A stretch of DNA of 64,000 nt, taken from positions 124,001 through 188,000 of the forward strand of contig JANSYL010000002.1 of the NCBI GenBank assembly GCA_024742455.1. The letters are read 5' to 3'. Positions 8,509 through 17,523 of the stretch are shown piece after piece (position 1 is the first letter of the stretch; each line of letters begins with the position of its first letter). Both the position numbers and the translations under genes were made by a program. This DNA is from Paracoccaceae bacterium (lineage in GTDB: Bacteria; Pseudomonadota; Alphaproteobacteria; Rhodobacterales; Rhodobacteraceae). A model generated the notes under the pieces. It worked only from the letters and a program-made list of their open reading frames with translations. It had not been told where the DNA came from and ran no database searches.

Positions 8509-9462
8509 TCAGAACGACATGGCCAGACCGAAGGAGTAACGGTCCTCGAAACCACCGTTGCCGGTACCGTAGCCCAAGTGCAGGCCAGCGCCGCCACCCA
8601 GGTCGTAGGACGCTGCGAGGCCATAGCCTTCGTTGTCCAGACCGACGTCATTGTCGATGTGACCGTAGTTGGCGTGAACCGCGAACGGACCGAATGCGTA
8701 ACCGAGACCAAGGCCCCAGCTGAACGCGTCGGTGTTTGCGACGTCACCTTCGAACTGGCCGAGACGCAGGGTGGCTTCAAAGCCCGAATCCAGCGCCAGG
8801 GCGGCCGAACCGTCGATGGTCGAGCCGTTGTTCACGCCAGCTGCTTCCTGGTAACCCAGGCCAAAGGTGACCGAGCCGGCGGCGAGGCCCAGCGTGTAGC
8901 CGAAGCCGATGGCATAGCCAACATTACCGTTGGTCGTATTCGCTGCATTCTGCTCGACCGATGCCGCAAACGTAAAGTCACCGAAGGTGTTGTCGTAACG
9001 CAGGATCTGGCCGCTGCCGCTACCGTCGAGATAGGCACCGATGTAGCCCGGATGCTCGGTTTCGCCGTCACCCAGCGAACCCGGCGAACCGGCAGTGTTG
9101 GTTTCCTGGTTCACGAAGTCCAGAGCGCCGTCCGTGTCACCCATCGTCAGGTTACCGAAGGCACCCGAGATGAAGACGCGGAAGTCAGGGTTGGTGTTGA
9201 CGGTGTCAGCCGTGTCACGGCCTGCAACCGCTTCGTCCAGGGCGTCTTCCAGGTCGATGTCGGCGCCGAAGGTCAGGCCGTTATCGGTTTCACCCGAGAA
9301 GTTGATGCCCAGATCGAAAGTCTGGTGAAAGCCTTCTTCGATGCCGGCACCGCCGCCAGAGTAACCCATCTCAGCAGCACCATCGAAGGTGATGCCCTGT
9401 GCCGACGCGACGCCGGCCGAAGCCACCAGAGCGGTAGTTGCGAAAAGACTATCGCCCGGCAA
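8509..9462 (-). CDS. Rhodobacter-type outer-membrane porin with abnormal 5' end
   Basis: Outer-membrane beta-barrel porin of about 317 aa: acidic, Gly/Asn/Asp-rich alternating strands, C-terminus ending in GLAMSF with the terminal Phe needed for barrel assembly. The hydrophobic signal core LFATTALVASAGVASA is intact, but the usual start (Met-Lys-Lys immediately before LFATT) is missing. In frame only a TTG (9462) precedes it, giving MPGDSLFATT with no positive charge. A well-placed ribosome site (AAGAGGA at 9501-9507) precedes an ATG at 9491 that is one base out of frame with the porin. So this is a frameshifted or rearranged 5' end, or expression relies on TTG. The 3' part and terminator look intact. 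Confidence 0.75.
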   Translation of the reverse strand: MPGDSLFATTALVASAGVASAQGITFDGAAEMGYSGGGAGIEEGFHQTFDLGINFSGETDNGLTFGADIDLEDALDEAVAGRDTADTVNTNPDFRVFISGAFGNLTMGDTDGALDFVNQETNTAGSPGSLGDGETEHPGYIGAYLDGSGSGQILRYDNTFGDFTFAASVEQNAANTTNGNVGYAIGFGYTLGLAAGSVTFGLGYQEAAGVNNGSTIDGSAALALDSGFEATLRLGQFEGDVANTDAFSWGLGLGYAFGPFAVHANYGHIDNDVGLDNEGYGLAASYDLGGGAGLHLGYGTGNGGFEDRYSFGLAMSF

Positions 9463-9595
9463 AACGCGGTAATTGCTACTATCGTCGGCATCCGGCGGGG
9501 TCCTCTTGGAGCTGTTAGACGGGTGTTGTTTAATCGGCCGTGTCTGAGAAACCTGTCATCTGCAACGGGGCCGAGGAATGGCGTGGATAGTCTTT
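9444..9595. repeat. 10-base inverted repeat flanking the porin/recombinase intergenic DNA
   Basis: GATAGTCTTT occurs on the minus strand at 9444-9453, exactly where the porin coding sequence loses its normal start, and on the plus strand at 9586-9595, about 110 bases before the recombinase ATG. The two inverted copies enclose 132 bases (9454-9585) holding the porin's presumed leader and ribosome site. This geometry resembles an invertible promoter segment of the fimS type, but only the repeat itself is directly seen. Confidence 0.5.
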
Positions 9596-9702
9596 GGCGA
9601 AGCGCCGGACAGCACATCGTTGAAACGCGAAATTCGGTCGCGGTTCAGGTCCAATTTCAAAATGCAATGGCCGTCGCTTTGACGAAAAACGGGGAGTAAG
9701 GG

Positions 9703-10665
9703 ATGTTTGGCTTCAATCAGCTTTTCAGCGGAAACGCGGAAATGGCGCCCTCATTTAACGGCCTCGCAAAAGCGCCAGAAAATCTGGATGCGTTTTTCGA
9801 TGATCATTATTATCCGCACTGCAAGGCAACAATTAAGACTCATCGACATACCTGGCTTACATATGAAAAACACTTTCGCGGCGGATTGGGGTTTGTGAAA
9901 TTAAAAGAACTCGACAATCGGATCTTGAACCAGTGGGTTCGGGAACAGATTGGTCTGGGGTTCAAATATTCGACGATCAATAAACACATCTTCCTTGTGA
10001 ACCGGCTATTGGGCACCGCGCGCAACTGGGGCGTCATCCCGGATATCCAGTTCTACAACCTCAAGCTCAAGAAGCTGCCGACGGGGGATTACCGGCAACG
10101 CTTCCTGTCGCAGGACGAGATGCATCGGCTGGTTGCGGAATGTGACAAGGTCAATCATCCCTATCTTGCGTTGTTCGTGCAATTTTTGCTGTTGACAGGC
10201 GCGCGAAAGGGCGAGGCGCGCATGGCGCGGTGGCGGGACATCGATTTCCAGAACCGGGTGTGGCGTGTGCCCGTGTCCAAGAACGGCCGGTCGCGGAGGA
10301 TCATGCTGAGTTCGGGGGCTATTGCCACGCTGGATCGGATCCGTCAAACTTCGGAACAATTGTTCCTCCCTAACGATAAAAATGACTATCTTTTTATAAA
10401 CCCCAAAACGCGGACCTGCTATCACAGCTTTCATGCCGCGTTCTTCAAGGCCCGTGACGCGGCCGGGTTGAGCGATGTGCGCATCCATGACCTGCGCCAC
10501 ACCTTCGCCAGCGTGCTCATCAACCGGGGTGTGAGTCTCTACGAGGTGCAGGAGCTTCTGGGCCACAGCAACGCCCAGATGACGCAGCGTTATGCCCATC
10601 TGCAGCCCAACGAACTGCAGCGGAGGACCGAGATCATGGGTCAGTTGATGTTCGGGATCGGCTGA
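9703..10665 (+). CDS. Tyrosine recombinase (phage-type integrase), solitary
   Basis: Site-specific tyrosine recombinase of 320 aa with a complete catalytic set: Arg168 (LTGARKGEA), Lys193 in the beta-hairpin, His262 and Arg265 (IHDLRHTFAS), His288 (LLGHSN) and Tyr297 (QRYAHL). An N-terminal SAM-like core-binding domain spans about 25-110. The 5' half is clearly AT-richer than neighbouring genes and uses codons (AAA, TTA, ATT, TAT) rare around it, a sign of transfer. The ribosome site GGGGAG precedes the ATG. No excisionase, phage or conjugation genes lie nearby; it is flanked by a porin with a damaged start and a tRNA-Lys gene. Confidence 0.9.
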   Translation: MFGFNQLFSGNAEMAPSFNGLAKAPENLDAFFDDHYYPHCKATIKTHRHTWLTYEKHFRGGLGFVKLKELDNRILNQWVREQIGLGFKYSTINKHIFLVNRLLGTARNWGVIPDIQFYNLKLKKLPTGDYRQRFLSQDEMHRLVAECDKVNHPYLALFVQFLLLTGARKGEARMARWRDIDFQNRVWRVPVSKNGRSRRIMLSSGAIATLDRIRQTSEQLFLPNDKNDYLFINPKTRTCYHSFHAAFFKARDAAGLSDVRIHDLRHTFASVLINRGVSLYEVQELLGHSNAQMTQRYAHLQPNELQRRTEIMGQLMFGIG

Positions 10666-10768
10666 ATCGGCTGATTTCCGCCGATGGGCGGAACGGCGAG
10701 AACGTCACTTGGATTTCACGTTGGGCAACCCGGTGCCGACATCCGGATGACCGATTTTCGCGGAGTGA

Positions 10769-10844
10769 TGGTGAGCCCGACAGGATTCGAACCTGTGACC
10801 AATTGATTAAAAGTCAACTGCTCTACCAACTGAGCTACGGGCCC
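10769..10844 (-). tRNA. tRNA-Lys (UUU anticodon)
   Basis: A full cloverleaf on the minus strand: acceptor GGGCCCG pairs with CGGGCUC (one G-U), D-arm GCTCAGTTGGTAGAGC, anticodon stem-loop TTGACTTTTAATCAA with anticodon TTT, T-arm ACAGGTTCGAATCCTGT, and an encoded CCA end at 10769-10771. It ends about 100 bases past the recombinase stop. Confidence 0.95.
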
Positions 10845-10952
10845 ACTCAGGGGGTGTGACCTACGCAGTCGGCGCATCTGCGTCAAGGCCAAAACCCGGG
10901 CCCAACCCGGCGGGGATTTCCATGTCGCAGCAGCCTCGCTATATGCCCGGGC

Positions 10953-11792
10953 ATGTCTGACATGGCTGTCCATACCGGCCTGCCCTTCATGAAGATGCAC
11001 GGGCTCGGCAATGATTTCGTCGTCATCGACACGCGGGTTACGGCCTGCGTCGTGGACGCGGCGCTGGCGCGTGCGCTGGCCGACCGGCACCGGGGCGTGG
11101 GCTGCGACCAGGTGGCGGTGATCACGGGCGATGCCGAGGCCGACCTGGCGCTGACCTTCTTCAATGCCGATGGGTCCGAAAGTGGGGCCTGCGGCAACGC
11201 CACCCGCTGCATCGCGCGCCATGAAATGCTGGCCACGGGTAAGACCGCGCTGACGCTGCGGACGGGGCGGGGCCTGTTGCAGGCGGTGGATGCCGGCGAC
11301 GGCCTGACCTCGGTCAACATGGGCCAGCCCGTCACCGACCCTGCGGGCATTCCCCTGAAGGGCGCGGTGGACACGCTGCACCTGCCCATCGATGGCGGCC
11401 CGGTCGCCACTGGCATGGGCAATCCCCATTGCACCTTCTTCGTCGAGGACGCCGAGGCGGTGGACCTCGCCGCGCTCGGCCCGACATACGAACATCATCC
11501 GCTGTTTCCCGAACGCACCAACGTGCAGTTTGCCTCGCTGGCCGGGCCGGACCGTCTGCGCGTCCGGGTCTGGGAACGGGGGGCGGGGGTGACGCTGGCG
11601 TCGGGGTCATCCTCCTGCGCGGTCGCGGTGTCAGCGGCGAGGCGCGGGATCACCGGGCGCCGGGTGACGATCCTGCTCGACGGCGGCGAGATCGCGGTCG
11701 ACTGGCGCGAGGATGGCGTCTGGATGACCGCGCCGACGATGCATGTCTTCTCCGGGGTGCTGACCGCCGAGTTTCTGCGGGGCCTTGCCTGA
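10953..11792 (+). CDS. dapF: Diaminopimelate epimerase
   Basis: Converts LL- to meso-diaminopimelate for lysine and peptidoglycan. At 279 aa it is of normal length. The N-terminal KMHGLGNDFVVID motif (14-26) is diagnostic; the two catalytic cysteines are Cys80 (ESGACGNATRC) and Cys222 (ASGSSSCAVA). Both catalytic loops differ slightly from the E. coli form (ATRC instead of GARC; SGSSSCA instead of CGTGACA), as seen in related alphaproteobacteria. Overlaps mtaB by one base (TGATG). ATG at 10953 used; one at 10962 is also possible. Confidence 0.93.
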   Translation: MSDMAVHTGLPFMKMHGLGNDFVVIDTRVTACVVDAALARALADRHRGVGCDQVAVITGDAEADLALTFFNADGSESGACGNATRCIARHEMLATGKTALTLRTGRGLLQAVDAGDGLTSVNMGQPVTDPAGIPLKGAVDTLHLPIDGGPVATGMGNPHCTFFVEDAEAVDLAALGPTYEHHPLFPERTNVQFASLAGPDRLRVRVWERGAGVTLASGSSSCAVAVSAARRGITGRRVTILLDGGEIAVDWREDGVWMTAPTMHVFSGVLTAEFLRGLA

Positions 11793-13051
11793 TGGAGCGC
11801 CGCGCGCCTGTCTTTCACACCCATGGCTGCCGCCTAAACGCTTATGAAACGGAGGCGATGCGCGATCTGAGCACCGCCGCCGGGCTGGAGGATGCGGTGA
11901 TCGTCAACACCTGCGCCGTGACCGCCGAGGCGGTGCGCAAGGCGCGTCAGGACATCCGCCGCCTGCGCCGCGCCAACCCGAACGCGCGGGTCATCGTCAC
12001 CGGCTGCGCGGCCCAGACCGAACCCGAGACGTTCCGCGCCATGCCCGAGGTGGACGCGGTGATCGGCAACCATGCCAAGATGCAACCCGAGACCTGGGCA
12101 GGGCTCGCTGCCGATTTCATCGGCACGACCGAGGCCGCGCAGATCGACGATATCATGTCGGTCCGGGAAACCGCCGGGCACCTGATCGACGGGTTCGGCA
12201 CGCGGTCGCGCGCCTATGTTCAGGTTCAGAACGGCTGCGACCACCGCTGCACCTTCTGCATCATTCCCTTCGGGCGGGGGAATTCGCGGTCGGTTCCGGC
12301 GGGCGTGGTCGTGGACCAGATCCGGCGATTGGTGGAACGCGGGTATAACGAGGTGGTGCTGACCGGGGTCGATCTGACCTCCTGGGGGGCGGACCTGCCC
12401 GCCGCGCCGCGGCTGGGCGACCTCGTGTTGCGCATCCTGAAACTGGTGCCCGACCTGCCGCGTCTCAGGATTTCGTCCATCGATTCCATCGAGGCAGACC
12501 CGGCACTGATGCAGGCCATCGCAGACGAGCCGCGGCTGATGCCGCATCTTCACCTGAGCCTGCAGCATGGTGACGACCTGATCCTGAAGCGGATGAAACG
12601 GCGCCACCTGCGCGATGACGCGATCCGGTTCTGCGAGGACGCGCGCAGGCTCAGGCCCGACATGACTTTTGGCGCCGACATCATCGCGGGCTTTCCGACC
12701 GAGACCGAAGCACAGTTTGTAAACAGCCTGAAGCTGGTCAGTGAATGCGACCTGACCTGGCTGCATGTCTTCCCCTATTCCCCGCGTCAGGGCACGCCCG
12801 CCGCGCGGATGCCGCAGGTGGACGGCGTGGCCATCAAGGACCGGGCGCGGCGCCTGCGCGAGGCCGGGGCGCTGGCCGCCACCCGGCACCTTCAGGCGCA
12901 GATCGGGCGGACGCATCGCATCCTGCTGGAAAACCCGGTGATGGGGCGAACAGAGCAGTTTACCGAAGTGCGCTTTGCCGACCCGCAGCCCGAGGGGCAG
13001 ATCGTAACAGCCCGGATTGCCGGGGCCGGCGACTCGCATCTGACGGTCTGA
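11792..13051 (+). CDS. mtaB: tRNA t6A37 methylthiotransferase, MtaB
   Basis: Radical-SAM methylthiotransferase of the MiaB/MtaB family, 419 aa, converting t6A to ms2t6A at position 37 of tRNAs decoding ANN. The UPF0004 domain's three [4Fe-4S] cysteines are Cys13 (HGCRLN), Cys41 (NTCAVT) and Cys72 (TGCAAQ); the radical-SAM cluster CDHRCTFC uses Cys149, Cys153, Cys156. HGCRLN and the short N-terminus favour MtaB over MiaB or RimO. The C-terminal ~60 residues fit a TRAM domain. The start codon overlaps the dapF stop. tRNA-Lys(UUU), a likely substrate, lies just upstream of dapF. Confidence 0.9.
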   Translation: MERRAPVFHTHGCRLNAYETEAMRDLSTAAGLEDAVIVNTCAVTAEAVRKARQDIRRLRRANPNARVIVTGCAAQTEPETFRAMPEVDAVIGNHAKMQPETWAGLAADFIGTTEAAQIDDIMSVRETAGHLIDGFGTRSRAYVQVQNGCDHRCTFCIIPFGRGNSRSVPAGVVVDQIRRLVERGYNEVVLTGVDLTSWGADLPAAPRLGDLVLRILKLVPDLPRLRISSIDSIEADPALMQAIADEPRLMPHLHLSLQHGDDLILKRMKRRHLRDDAIRFCEDARRLRPDMTFGADIIAGFPTETEAQFVNSLKLVSECDLTWLHVFPYSPRQGTPAARMPQVDGVAIKDRARRLREAGALAATRHLQAQIGRTHRILLENPVMGRTEQFTEVRFADPQPEGQIVTARIAGAGDSHLTV

Positions 13052-13127
13052 ACGCTGATCCGAAATGGACAAAGCATTGCTGCCTGCCTAGGTTTCCCGT
13101 GAAACAGGACCATCCGAGGACTGCCCA

Positions 13128-13412
13128 ATGGCCATCCCGCTTGCCCCCGTCGCCGGTATCGCCCTGCGCTATGGCGCGGTCGCGCTGACCGCCTATGCTG
13201 TTGCCCGCGCCCTGCCGCAGGGCCGGTTCGATCAATCCGTCGACGACGCGATGGACGAAACGCCCGAGGGCATCGCCCTGCACCGGGGCGATGAACAGGT
13301 GAACGGCGCGGCGCGCTGGCGTCGGGTGCTGCGCGTGGGCGGCGCGACCGGTCCCGGGGTCGAGGTGGATGTGACGGGCCTTGCCCGCATCCGCGTCCGG
13401 CGTTTGCGCTGA
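13128..13412 (+). CDS. Small protein of unknown function
   Basis: Protein of 94 aa that I do not recognise. An Ala/Leu-rich stretch at about 8-28 could be a weak membrane or signal segment, followed by an acidic piece (DQSVDDAMDETPEG) and a basic C-terminus ending RIRVRRLR. The stop overlaps the next gene's start (TGATG), so it belongs to a coupled set with the GST and GNAT genes. A GAGGA ribosome site precedes the ATG. Confidence 0.65.
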   Translation: MAIPLAPVAGIALRYGAVALTAYAVARALPQGRFDQSVDDAMDETPEGIALHRGDEQVNGAARWRRVLRVGGATGPGVEVDVTGLARIRVRRLR

Positions 13413-14011
13413 TGCGGCTTCTGTCCTCGCCCGCCTCGCCCTTTGTCCGGAAGGTGCGTGTGCTTCTTCTGGAAACGGGTCAAAACGATGTCGAAGTTGT
13501 TGATGTCAAGGCGCACCCGCTGGGCGGCGATGCGTCGCTGAATGCGGCGGCGCCTTTGGGCAAGATCCCGGCGCTGGAACGCGACAGCGGGCCGACACTG
13601 TTCGACAGCCGGGTGATCTGCCGGTTCCTCAATGCACGCGCGAAGGCGGGTCTGTATCCCGATGACCGCATCTGGGAGGTCCTGACACTCGAGGCACTGG
13701 CCGACGGGATCATGGATGCCGCAGTGATCAGCGTCTACGAGAAACGCGCCCGGCCAGAGCCCCTCTGGCATCAGCCCTGGCTCGATGCGCAATGGGAAAA
13801 GGTGACCCGGGGGCTCGATGCGCTGAACCGGCAATGGCTGAGCCATCTGCACGGCCCGCTGACCATCGGCCAGATCGCGACCGGGTGCGCGCTGTCCTAT
13901 CTGGATTTCCGGCATGCCGACAAACCATGGCGCGACGGGCGCGACGCGCTGGCCGACTGGCATGCCGGGTTCGCGGCGCGACCGTCAATGACGGGAACCG
14001 CCCCGGAATGA
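13412..14011 (+). CDS. Glutathione S-transferase family protein
   Basis: GST-fold protein of 199 aa. The N-terminal thioredoxin-like half starts MRLLSSPASPFVRKVRVLLLE, where Ser9 or Ser6 could be the glutathione-activating residue; LGKIPALERD (cis-Pro) and FDSRVICRFLN (glutathione gamma-Glu site) follow. The helical C-terminal half begins near 85. Substrate unknown. It overlaps the following acetyltransferase gene by 4 bases. Confidence 0.85.
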   Translation: MRLLSSPASPFVRKVRVLLLETGQNDVEVVDVKAHPLGGDASLNAAAPLGKIPALERDSGPTLFDSRVICRFLNARAKAGLYPDDRIWEVLTLEALADGIMDAAVISVYEKRARPEPLWHQPWLDAQWEKVTRGLDALNRQWLSHLHGPLTIGQIATGCALSYLDFRHADKPWRDGRDALADWHAGFAARPSMTGTAPE

Positions 14012-14478
14012 AAATCGCGGCGGCTGTGCGTGATGCAGACAGGCAGGCCTGCTTCGCCATTCGCCGCGCCGTTTTCATCGAGGAACAGCAGATTCCCGAG
14101 GCCGAGGAATGGGACGGCCATGATGCGACCTGCATCCACTTCCTTGCCGTGGCGGACGGCGCCCCTGCAGGGACCGCACGCCTGATTGCGACAGGTGATA
14201 TCGCCAAGATCGGGCGCGTCGCGGTGATAAAGGCCCATCGCGGCACGGGGCTTGGCCGCCGGATCATGCAGACCGTGCTCGATCACGCCCGCCATGCCGG
14301 GTTCGGATCAGCGCAGCTCGACGCGCAGGTGACGGTGCTGGGCTTCTACGAAAGCCTCGGATTTTGCGCCCATGGCCCCGAATTCGACGACGGATCGGGC
14401 ATTCTTCACCGCCGCATGACGCTTGACCTTGCGGCGGTTGCCGATTCCCGCAACCGGGCCGTTTCCGGGGCCGGATGA
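14008..14478 (+). CDS. GNAT-family N-acetyltransferase (ElaA-like)
   Basis: Acetyl-CoA-dependent acyltransferase of 156 aa. The opening AIRRAVFIEEQQIPEAEEWD is characteristic of the ElaA-type GNAT subgroup, and the acetyl-CoA pyrophosphate loop is HRGTGLGRRIM (about 73-83), with the LGFYESLGF motif near 111. Substrate unknown. ATG at 14008 overlaps the GST stop (ATGA); the open frame upstream is antisense-like and rejected. Last gene of its small cluster before the petABC promoter region. Confidence 0.85.
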   Translation: MKIAAAVRDADRQACFAIRRAVFIEEQQIPEAEEWDGHDATCIHFLAVADGAPAGTARLIATGDIAKIGRVAVIKAHRGTGLGRRIMQTVLDHARHAGFGSAQLDAQVTVLGFYESLGFCAHGPEFDDGSGILHRRMTLDLAAVADSRNRAVSGAG

Positions 14479-14677
14479 ACGCTGTGCTTGAAGTTCGGGC
14501 CCCGGATTCACCCCTGGGCTGAGCGCCTGCGACATTTCAACCGTCCTGCGGGCGAATGTCGTCTGGACGCCTATCTTCCCGCAAAGTAACCCCTTCGGGA
14601 TATTGGGTGGGGCTTGCAAAGGCCTGCCCCCGTTTGTTCCAGGCCCCGCTGCCGGGCCCAGATAGCAGGAGCGCGCT

Positions 14678-15256
14678 GTGGCACATGTGGAAAACGGGTC
14701 CGAAACCCGCCGCAATTTTCTCTATATCGCAACGGCCGGTTTTGGCACGGTGACAGCCGGTGCAGCCGTATGGCCGCTGGTCGACCAGATGAACCCCTCG
14801 GCCGATGTTCAGGCCGCCAGCCAGATTAGGGTCGATGTCTCGGATGTGCCAGTCGGCACCCAGCTGACCGTTCTGTTCCTGGGCAAGCCGGTCTTCATCC
14901 GGCACCGCACCGAGGAAGAGATCGCCGATGCACGGTCGGTCGACGTGGCCGATCTGACCATCGACGCCATGTCGCGGAACGAAAACAACCCCGACACCGA
15001 CGCCTCGGACGAAAACCGGTCGATGATCGATTTTTCAGGCAACAATACCGGCGAATGGCTGTTGATGGAGGGCGTCTGCACCCATCTGGGCTGTGTTCCG
15101 ATCGGTGAGGGTGCGGGCGATTTCGGCGGGTGGTTCTGCCCCTGCCACGGGTCGCATTACGACACCTCGGGCCGCATCCGCCGTGGGCCGGCCCCCGAAA
15201 ACCTTCCTATTCCTTTGGCAGAGTTCGTGGACGAAACCACGATCCTGCTCGGTTAA
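14678..15256 (+). CDS. petA: Ubiquinol-cytochrome c reductase Rieske iron-sulfur subunit
   Basis: Rieske protein of the bc1 complex, 192 aa, passing electrons from ubiquinol to cytochrome c1 on the periplasmic side. It has a Tat-type N-terminus ([14 protein letters not shown]), which stays as an anchor, and the two cluster loops: CTHLGC (Cys134, His136, with Cys139 in the disulfide) and CPCHGS (Cys154, Cys156, His157). The start is GTG at 14678 behind an AGGAG site at 14667-14671. First gene of petABC; the 199 bases upstream contain no gene. Confidence 0.96.
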   Translation: MAHVENGSETRRNFLYIATAGFGTVTAGAAVWPLVDQMNPSADVQAASQIRVDVSDVPVGTQLTVLFLGKPVFIRHRTEEEIADARSVDVADLTIDAMSRNENNPDTDASDENRSMIDFSGNNTGEWLLMEGVCTHLGCVPIGEGAGDFGGWFCPCHGSHYDTSGRIRRGPAPENLPIPLAEFVDETTILLG

Positions 15257-15280
15257 TCACGGATCGAGAGGAAACGCGAA

Positions 15281-16633
15281 ATGTCCGGAATTCCGCACGA
15301 CCACTACGAGCCGAAGGCGAACTGGGAAAAGGGGCTTGCCAAGCGCCTTCCCATCGTCGGCTTGATCTACGACACCATCATGATCCCCACGCCCAAGAAC
15401 CTGAACTGGATGTGGATCTGGGGCATCGTGCTGACCTTCTGCCTGGTGATGCAGATCATCACCGGTGTCATCCTGGTGATGCACTACACCCCGCATGTCG
15501 ATATGGCCTTCGCCAGCGTCGAACACATCATGCGCAACGTGAACGGGGGGTGGGCGATCCGCTACATCCACCAGAATGGCGCATCGCTGTTCTTCGTCGC
15601 GGTCTACCTGCACATCTTCCGCGGTCTCTACTACGGGTCCTACAAGGCCCCGCGCGAGATCACGTGGATCATCGGGATGCTGATCTACGTGCTGATGATG
15701 GGCACGGCCTTCATGGGCTACGTTCTGCCCTGGGGTCAGATGTCGTTCTGGGGCGCCACCGTGATCACCGGCCTGTTCGGTGCCATCCCCTTCATCGGTG
15801 AAGGCATCCAGACCTGGCTTCTGGGCGGACCGGCAGTGGACAACGCCACGCTGAACCGGTTCCTGTCGCTGCATTACCTGCTGCCCTTCGTGATCCTCGG
15901 CATGGTGGTCCTGCACATCTGGGCCTTCCATACGACCGGCAACAACAACCCCACCGGGGTCGAGGTGCGCCGGACGTCGAAGAAGGAAGCCGAGGCCGAC
16001 ACCCTGCCCTTCTGGCCCTATTTCGTGATCAAGGACCTGTTCGCGCTGGCCGTGATCCTGGTGGCCTTCTTCGCGATCGTGGGTTTCATGCCGAACTACC
16101 TGGGCCACCCCGATAACTATATCGAGGCCAACCCGATGGTGACCCCGGCGCACATCGTGCCCGAATGGTACTTCCTGCCCTTCTACGCGGTTCTGCGGGC
16201 CTTCGATTCCGAGGTCTGGATCGTGATCTTCTTCAACTTCATCTCGGGCGGGATCATCGACGCGGCGTTCTTCGGCGTGGTGGCGATGTTCGGTGCGATC
16301 GTGGTGATGGCACTGGCCCCCTGGCTCGACACCTCGTCGGTGCGCTCGGGCCGGTATCGCCCGATGTTCAAGTGGTGGTTCTGGCTGTTCATCGTGAACT
16401 TCTTCGTGCTGATGTGGGTGGGCGCACGCCCGGCCGAAGGGATCTATCCCTACATCGCGCTGATCGGGTCGGCCTACTGGTTCGCCTACTTCCTGGTCAT
16501 CCTCCCGCTTCTGGGCGTGATCGAGAAGCCGCTGCCGCAGCCGGAAACGATCGAGGAAGACTTCAACGCACACTACGGCAAAGACGACGGCACGGGCGGG
16601 TCCTCCGCCGCTGCGCCGACGCCCGCCGAATGA
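15281..16633 (+). CDS. petB: Cytochrome b of the bc1 complex
   Basis: Integral-membrane cytochrome b, 450 aa, with eight transmembrane helices and the quinol-oxidising and quinone-reducing sites. Bis-histidine heme ligands lie in helices B and D (for example HMDMAF-region and the [18 protein letters not shown] stretch), and the Qo-site PEWY motif is present ([11 protein letters not shown], about 291-301). The C-terminal extension after the last helix is soluble and Glu/Asp-rich. GAGAGGAAA precedes the ATG. Sits 24 bases after petA. Confidence 0.96.
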   Translation: MSGIPHDHYEPKANWEKGLAKRLPIVGLIYDTIMIPTPKNLNWMWIWGIVLTFCLVMQIITGVILVMHYTPHVDMAFASVEHIMRNVNGGWAIRYIHQNGASLFFVAVYLHIFRGLYYGSYKAPREITWIIGMLIYVLMMGTAFMGYVLPWGQMSFWGATVITGLFGAIPFIGEGIQTWLLGGPAVDNATLNRFLSLHYLLPFVILGMVVLHIWAFHTTGNNNPTGVEVRRTSKKEAEADTLPFWPYFVIKDLFALAVILVAFFAIVGFMPNYLGHPDNYIEANPMVTPAHIVPEWYFLPFYAVLRAFDSEVWIVIFFNFISGGIIDAAFFGVVAMFGAIVVMALAPWLDTSSVRSGRYRPMFKWWFWLFIVNFFVLMWVGARPAEGIYPYIALIGSAYWFAYFLVILPLLGVIEKPLPQPETIEEDFNAHYGKDDGTGGSSAAAPTPAE

Positions 16634-16650
16634 TCGGAAGGACATCGTCG

Positions 16651-17469
16651 ATGTTTGCGAAACTTGCCAAATCCACACTTGTCGCGGCGGCCATGACCGT
16701 CGCCGCGGCACCGGCCTTCGCCGCAGGCGGGGCGGGCTATGTCGAGAATTACAACTTCTCCTGGCAGGGCCCGTTCGGCCGGTTCGATCAGAACCAGCTG
16801 CAGCGCGGCCTGCAGGTCTACACCGAGGTCTGCGCGGGTTGTCACGGCCTGCAATACGTGCCCCTGCGCACGCTGGCCGATGAAGGTGGCCCCGGCCTGA
16901 CCGAAGACGAGGTCCGCGCCTATATCGACCAGAACTTCATCGAGGTCTGGGACGATGACCTGCAGGACTGGCGCACGGCCACCCCGAACGACCACTTCCC
17001 GGGATCGATGCTGGAAAACGCCCCCGACCTCAGCCTGATGGCCAAGGCGCGGACCGGGTTCAGCGGCCCCTATGGTCTGGGCATCACCCCGCTGTTCAAC
17101 GGTCTGGGCGGCCCGGAATACATCGCTTCGCTTCTGACCCATTACACCGGGACCGAACGTGAGGAGTTCGGCGCCGTGCTCTACGGCAACGAAACCTTCT
17201 CGGGCGGCTACATCGCCATGGCCCCGCCGCTCTGGGACGATGCCGTCGAATACAATGACGGGACCGAGGCGACGGTGGAACAGATGGCGCTGGACGTGTC
17301 GGCCTTCCTGATGTGGACGGCGGAGCCGCACCTGATGGCGCGCAAGCAGATGGGCTTTACCGCGATCATCATGCTCGGCATCCTGTCTGTGCTGCTGTAT
17401 CTGACCAACAAGCAGCTCTGGGCGCCCGTGAAGGCCCGCGCCAAGGGCGAAAGCTCGCCGGCGGAATAA
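16651..17469 (+). CDS. petC: Cytochrome c1 of the bc1 complex
   Basis: Heme c subunit of bc1, 272 aa. It has a Sec signal (1-24, cleaving after PAFAA), heme motif CAGCH (Cys61, Cys64, His65) and a C-terminal anchor helix (about 234-256, [18 protein letters not shown]). The axial Met is expected in the [11 protein letters not shown] region (around 190). ATG at 16651 follows GGAAGGA; an ATG overlapping the petB stop (16630) in the same frame is a weaker choice. Ends the operon just before a strong hairpin. Confidence 0.95.
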   Translation: MFAKLAKSTLVAAAMTVAAAPAFAAGGAGYVENYNFSWQGPFGRFDQNQLQRGLQVYTEVCAGCHGLQYVPLRTLADEGGPGLTEDEVRAYIDQNFIEVWDDDLQDWRTATPNDHFPGSMLENAPDLSLMAKARTGFSGPYGLGITPLFNGLGGPEYIASLLTHYTGTEREEFGAVLYGNETFSGGYIAMAPPLWDDAVEYNDGTEATVEQMALDVSAFLMWTAEPHLMARKQMGFTAIIMLGILSVLLYLTNKQLWAPVKARAKGESSPAE

Positions 17470-17495
17470 GCCGCAGCCCAAGTTCAGACACCTTG

Positions 17496-17521
17496 AAACG
17501 CGCCCCACGGGGCGCGTTTTG
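17496..17521. terminator. Bidirectional terminator between petC and thiQ
   Basis: Stem AAACGCGCCC with GGGCGCGTTT (17496-17505 and 17510-17519), 4-base loop, T-rich on both flanks. It sits between the convergent petC and thiQ stop codons and can serve both. Confidence 0.8.
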
Positions 17522-17523
17522 CG

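Noticed and set aside
9463-10952. Prophage or genomic island between porin and dapF
   Set aside because: Only the recombinase is present; no cargo, no excisionase and no duplicated tRNA-Lys end.
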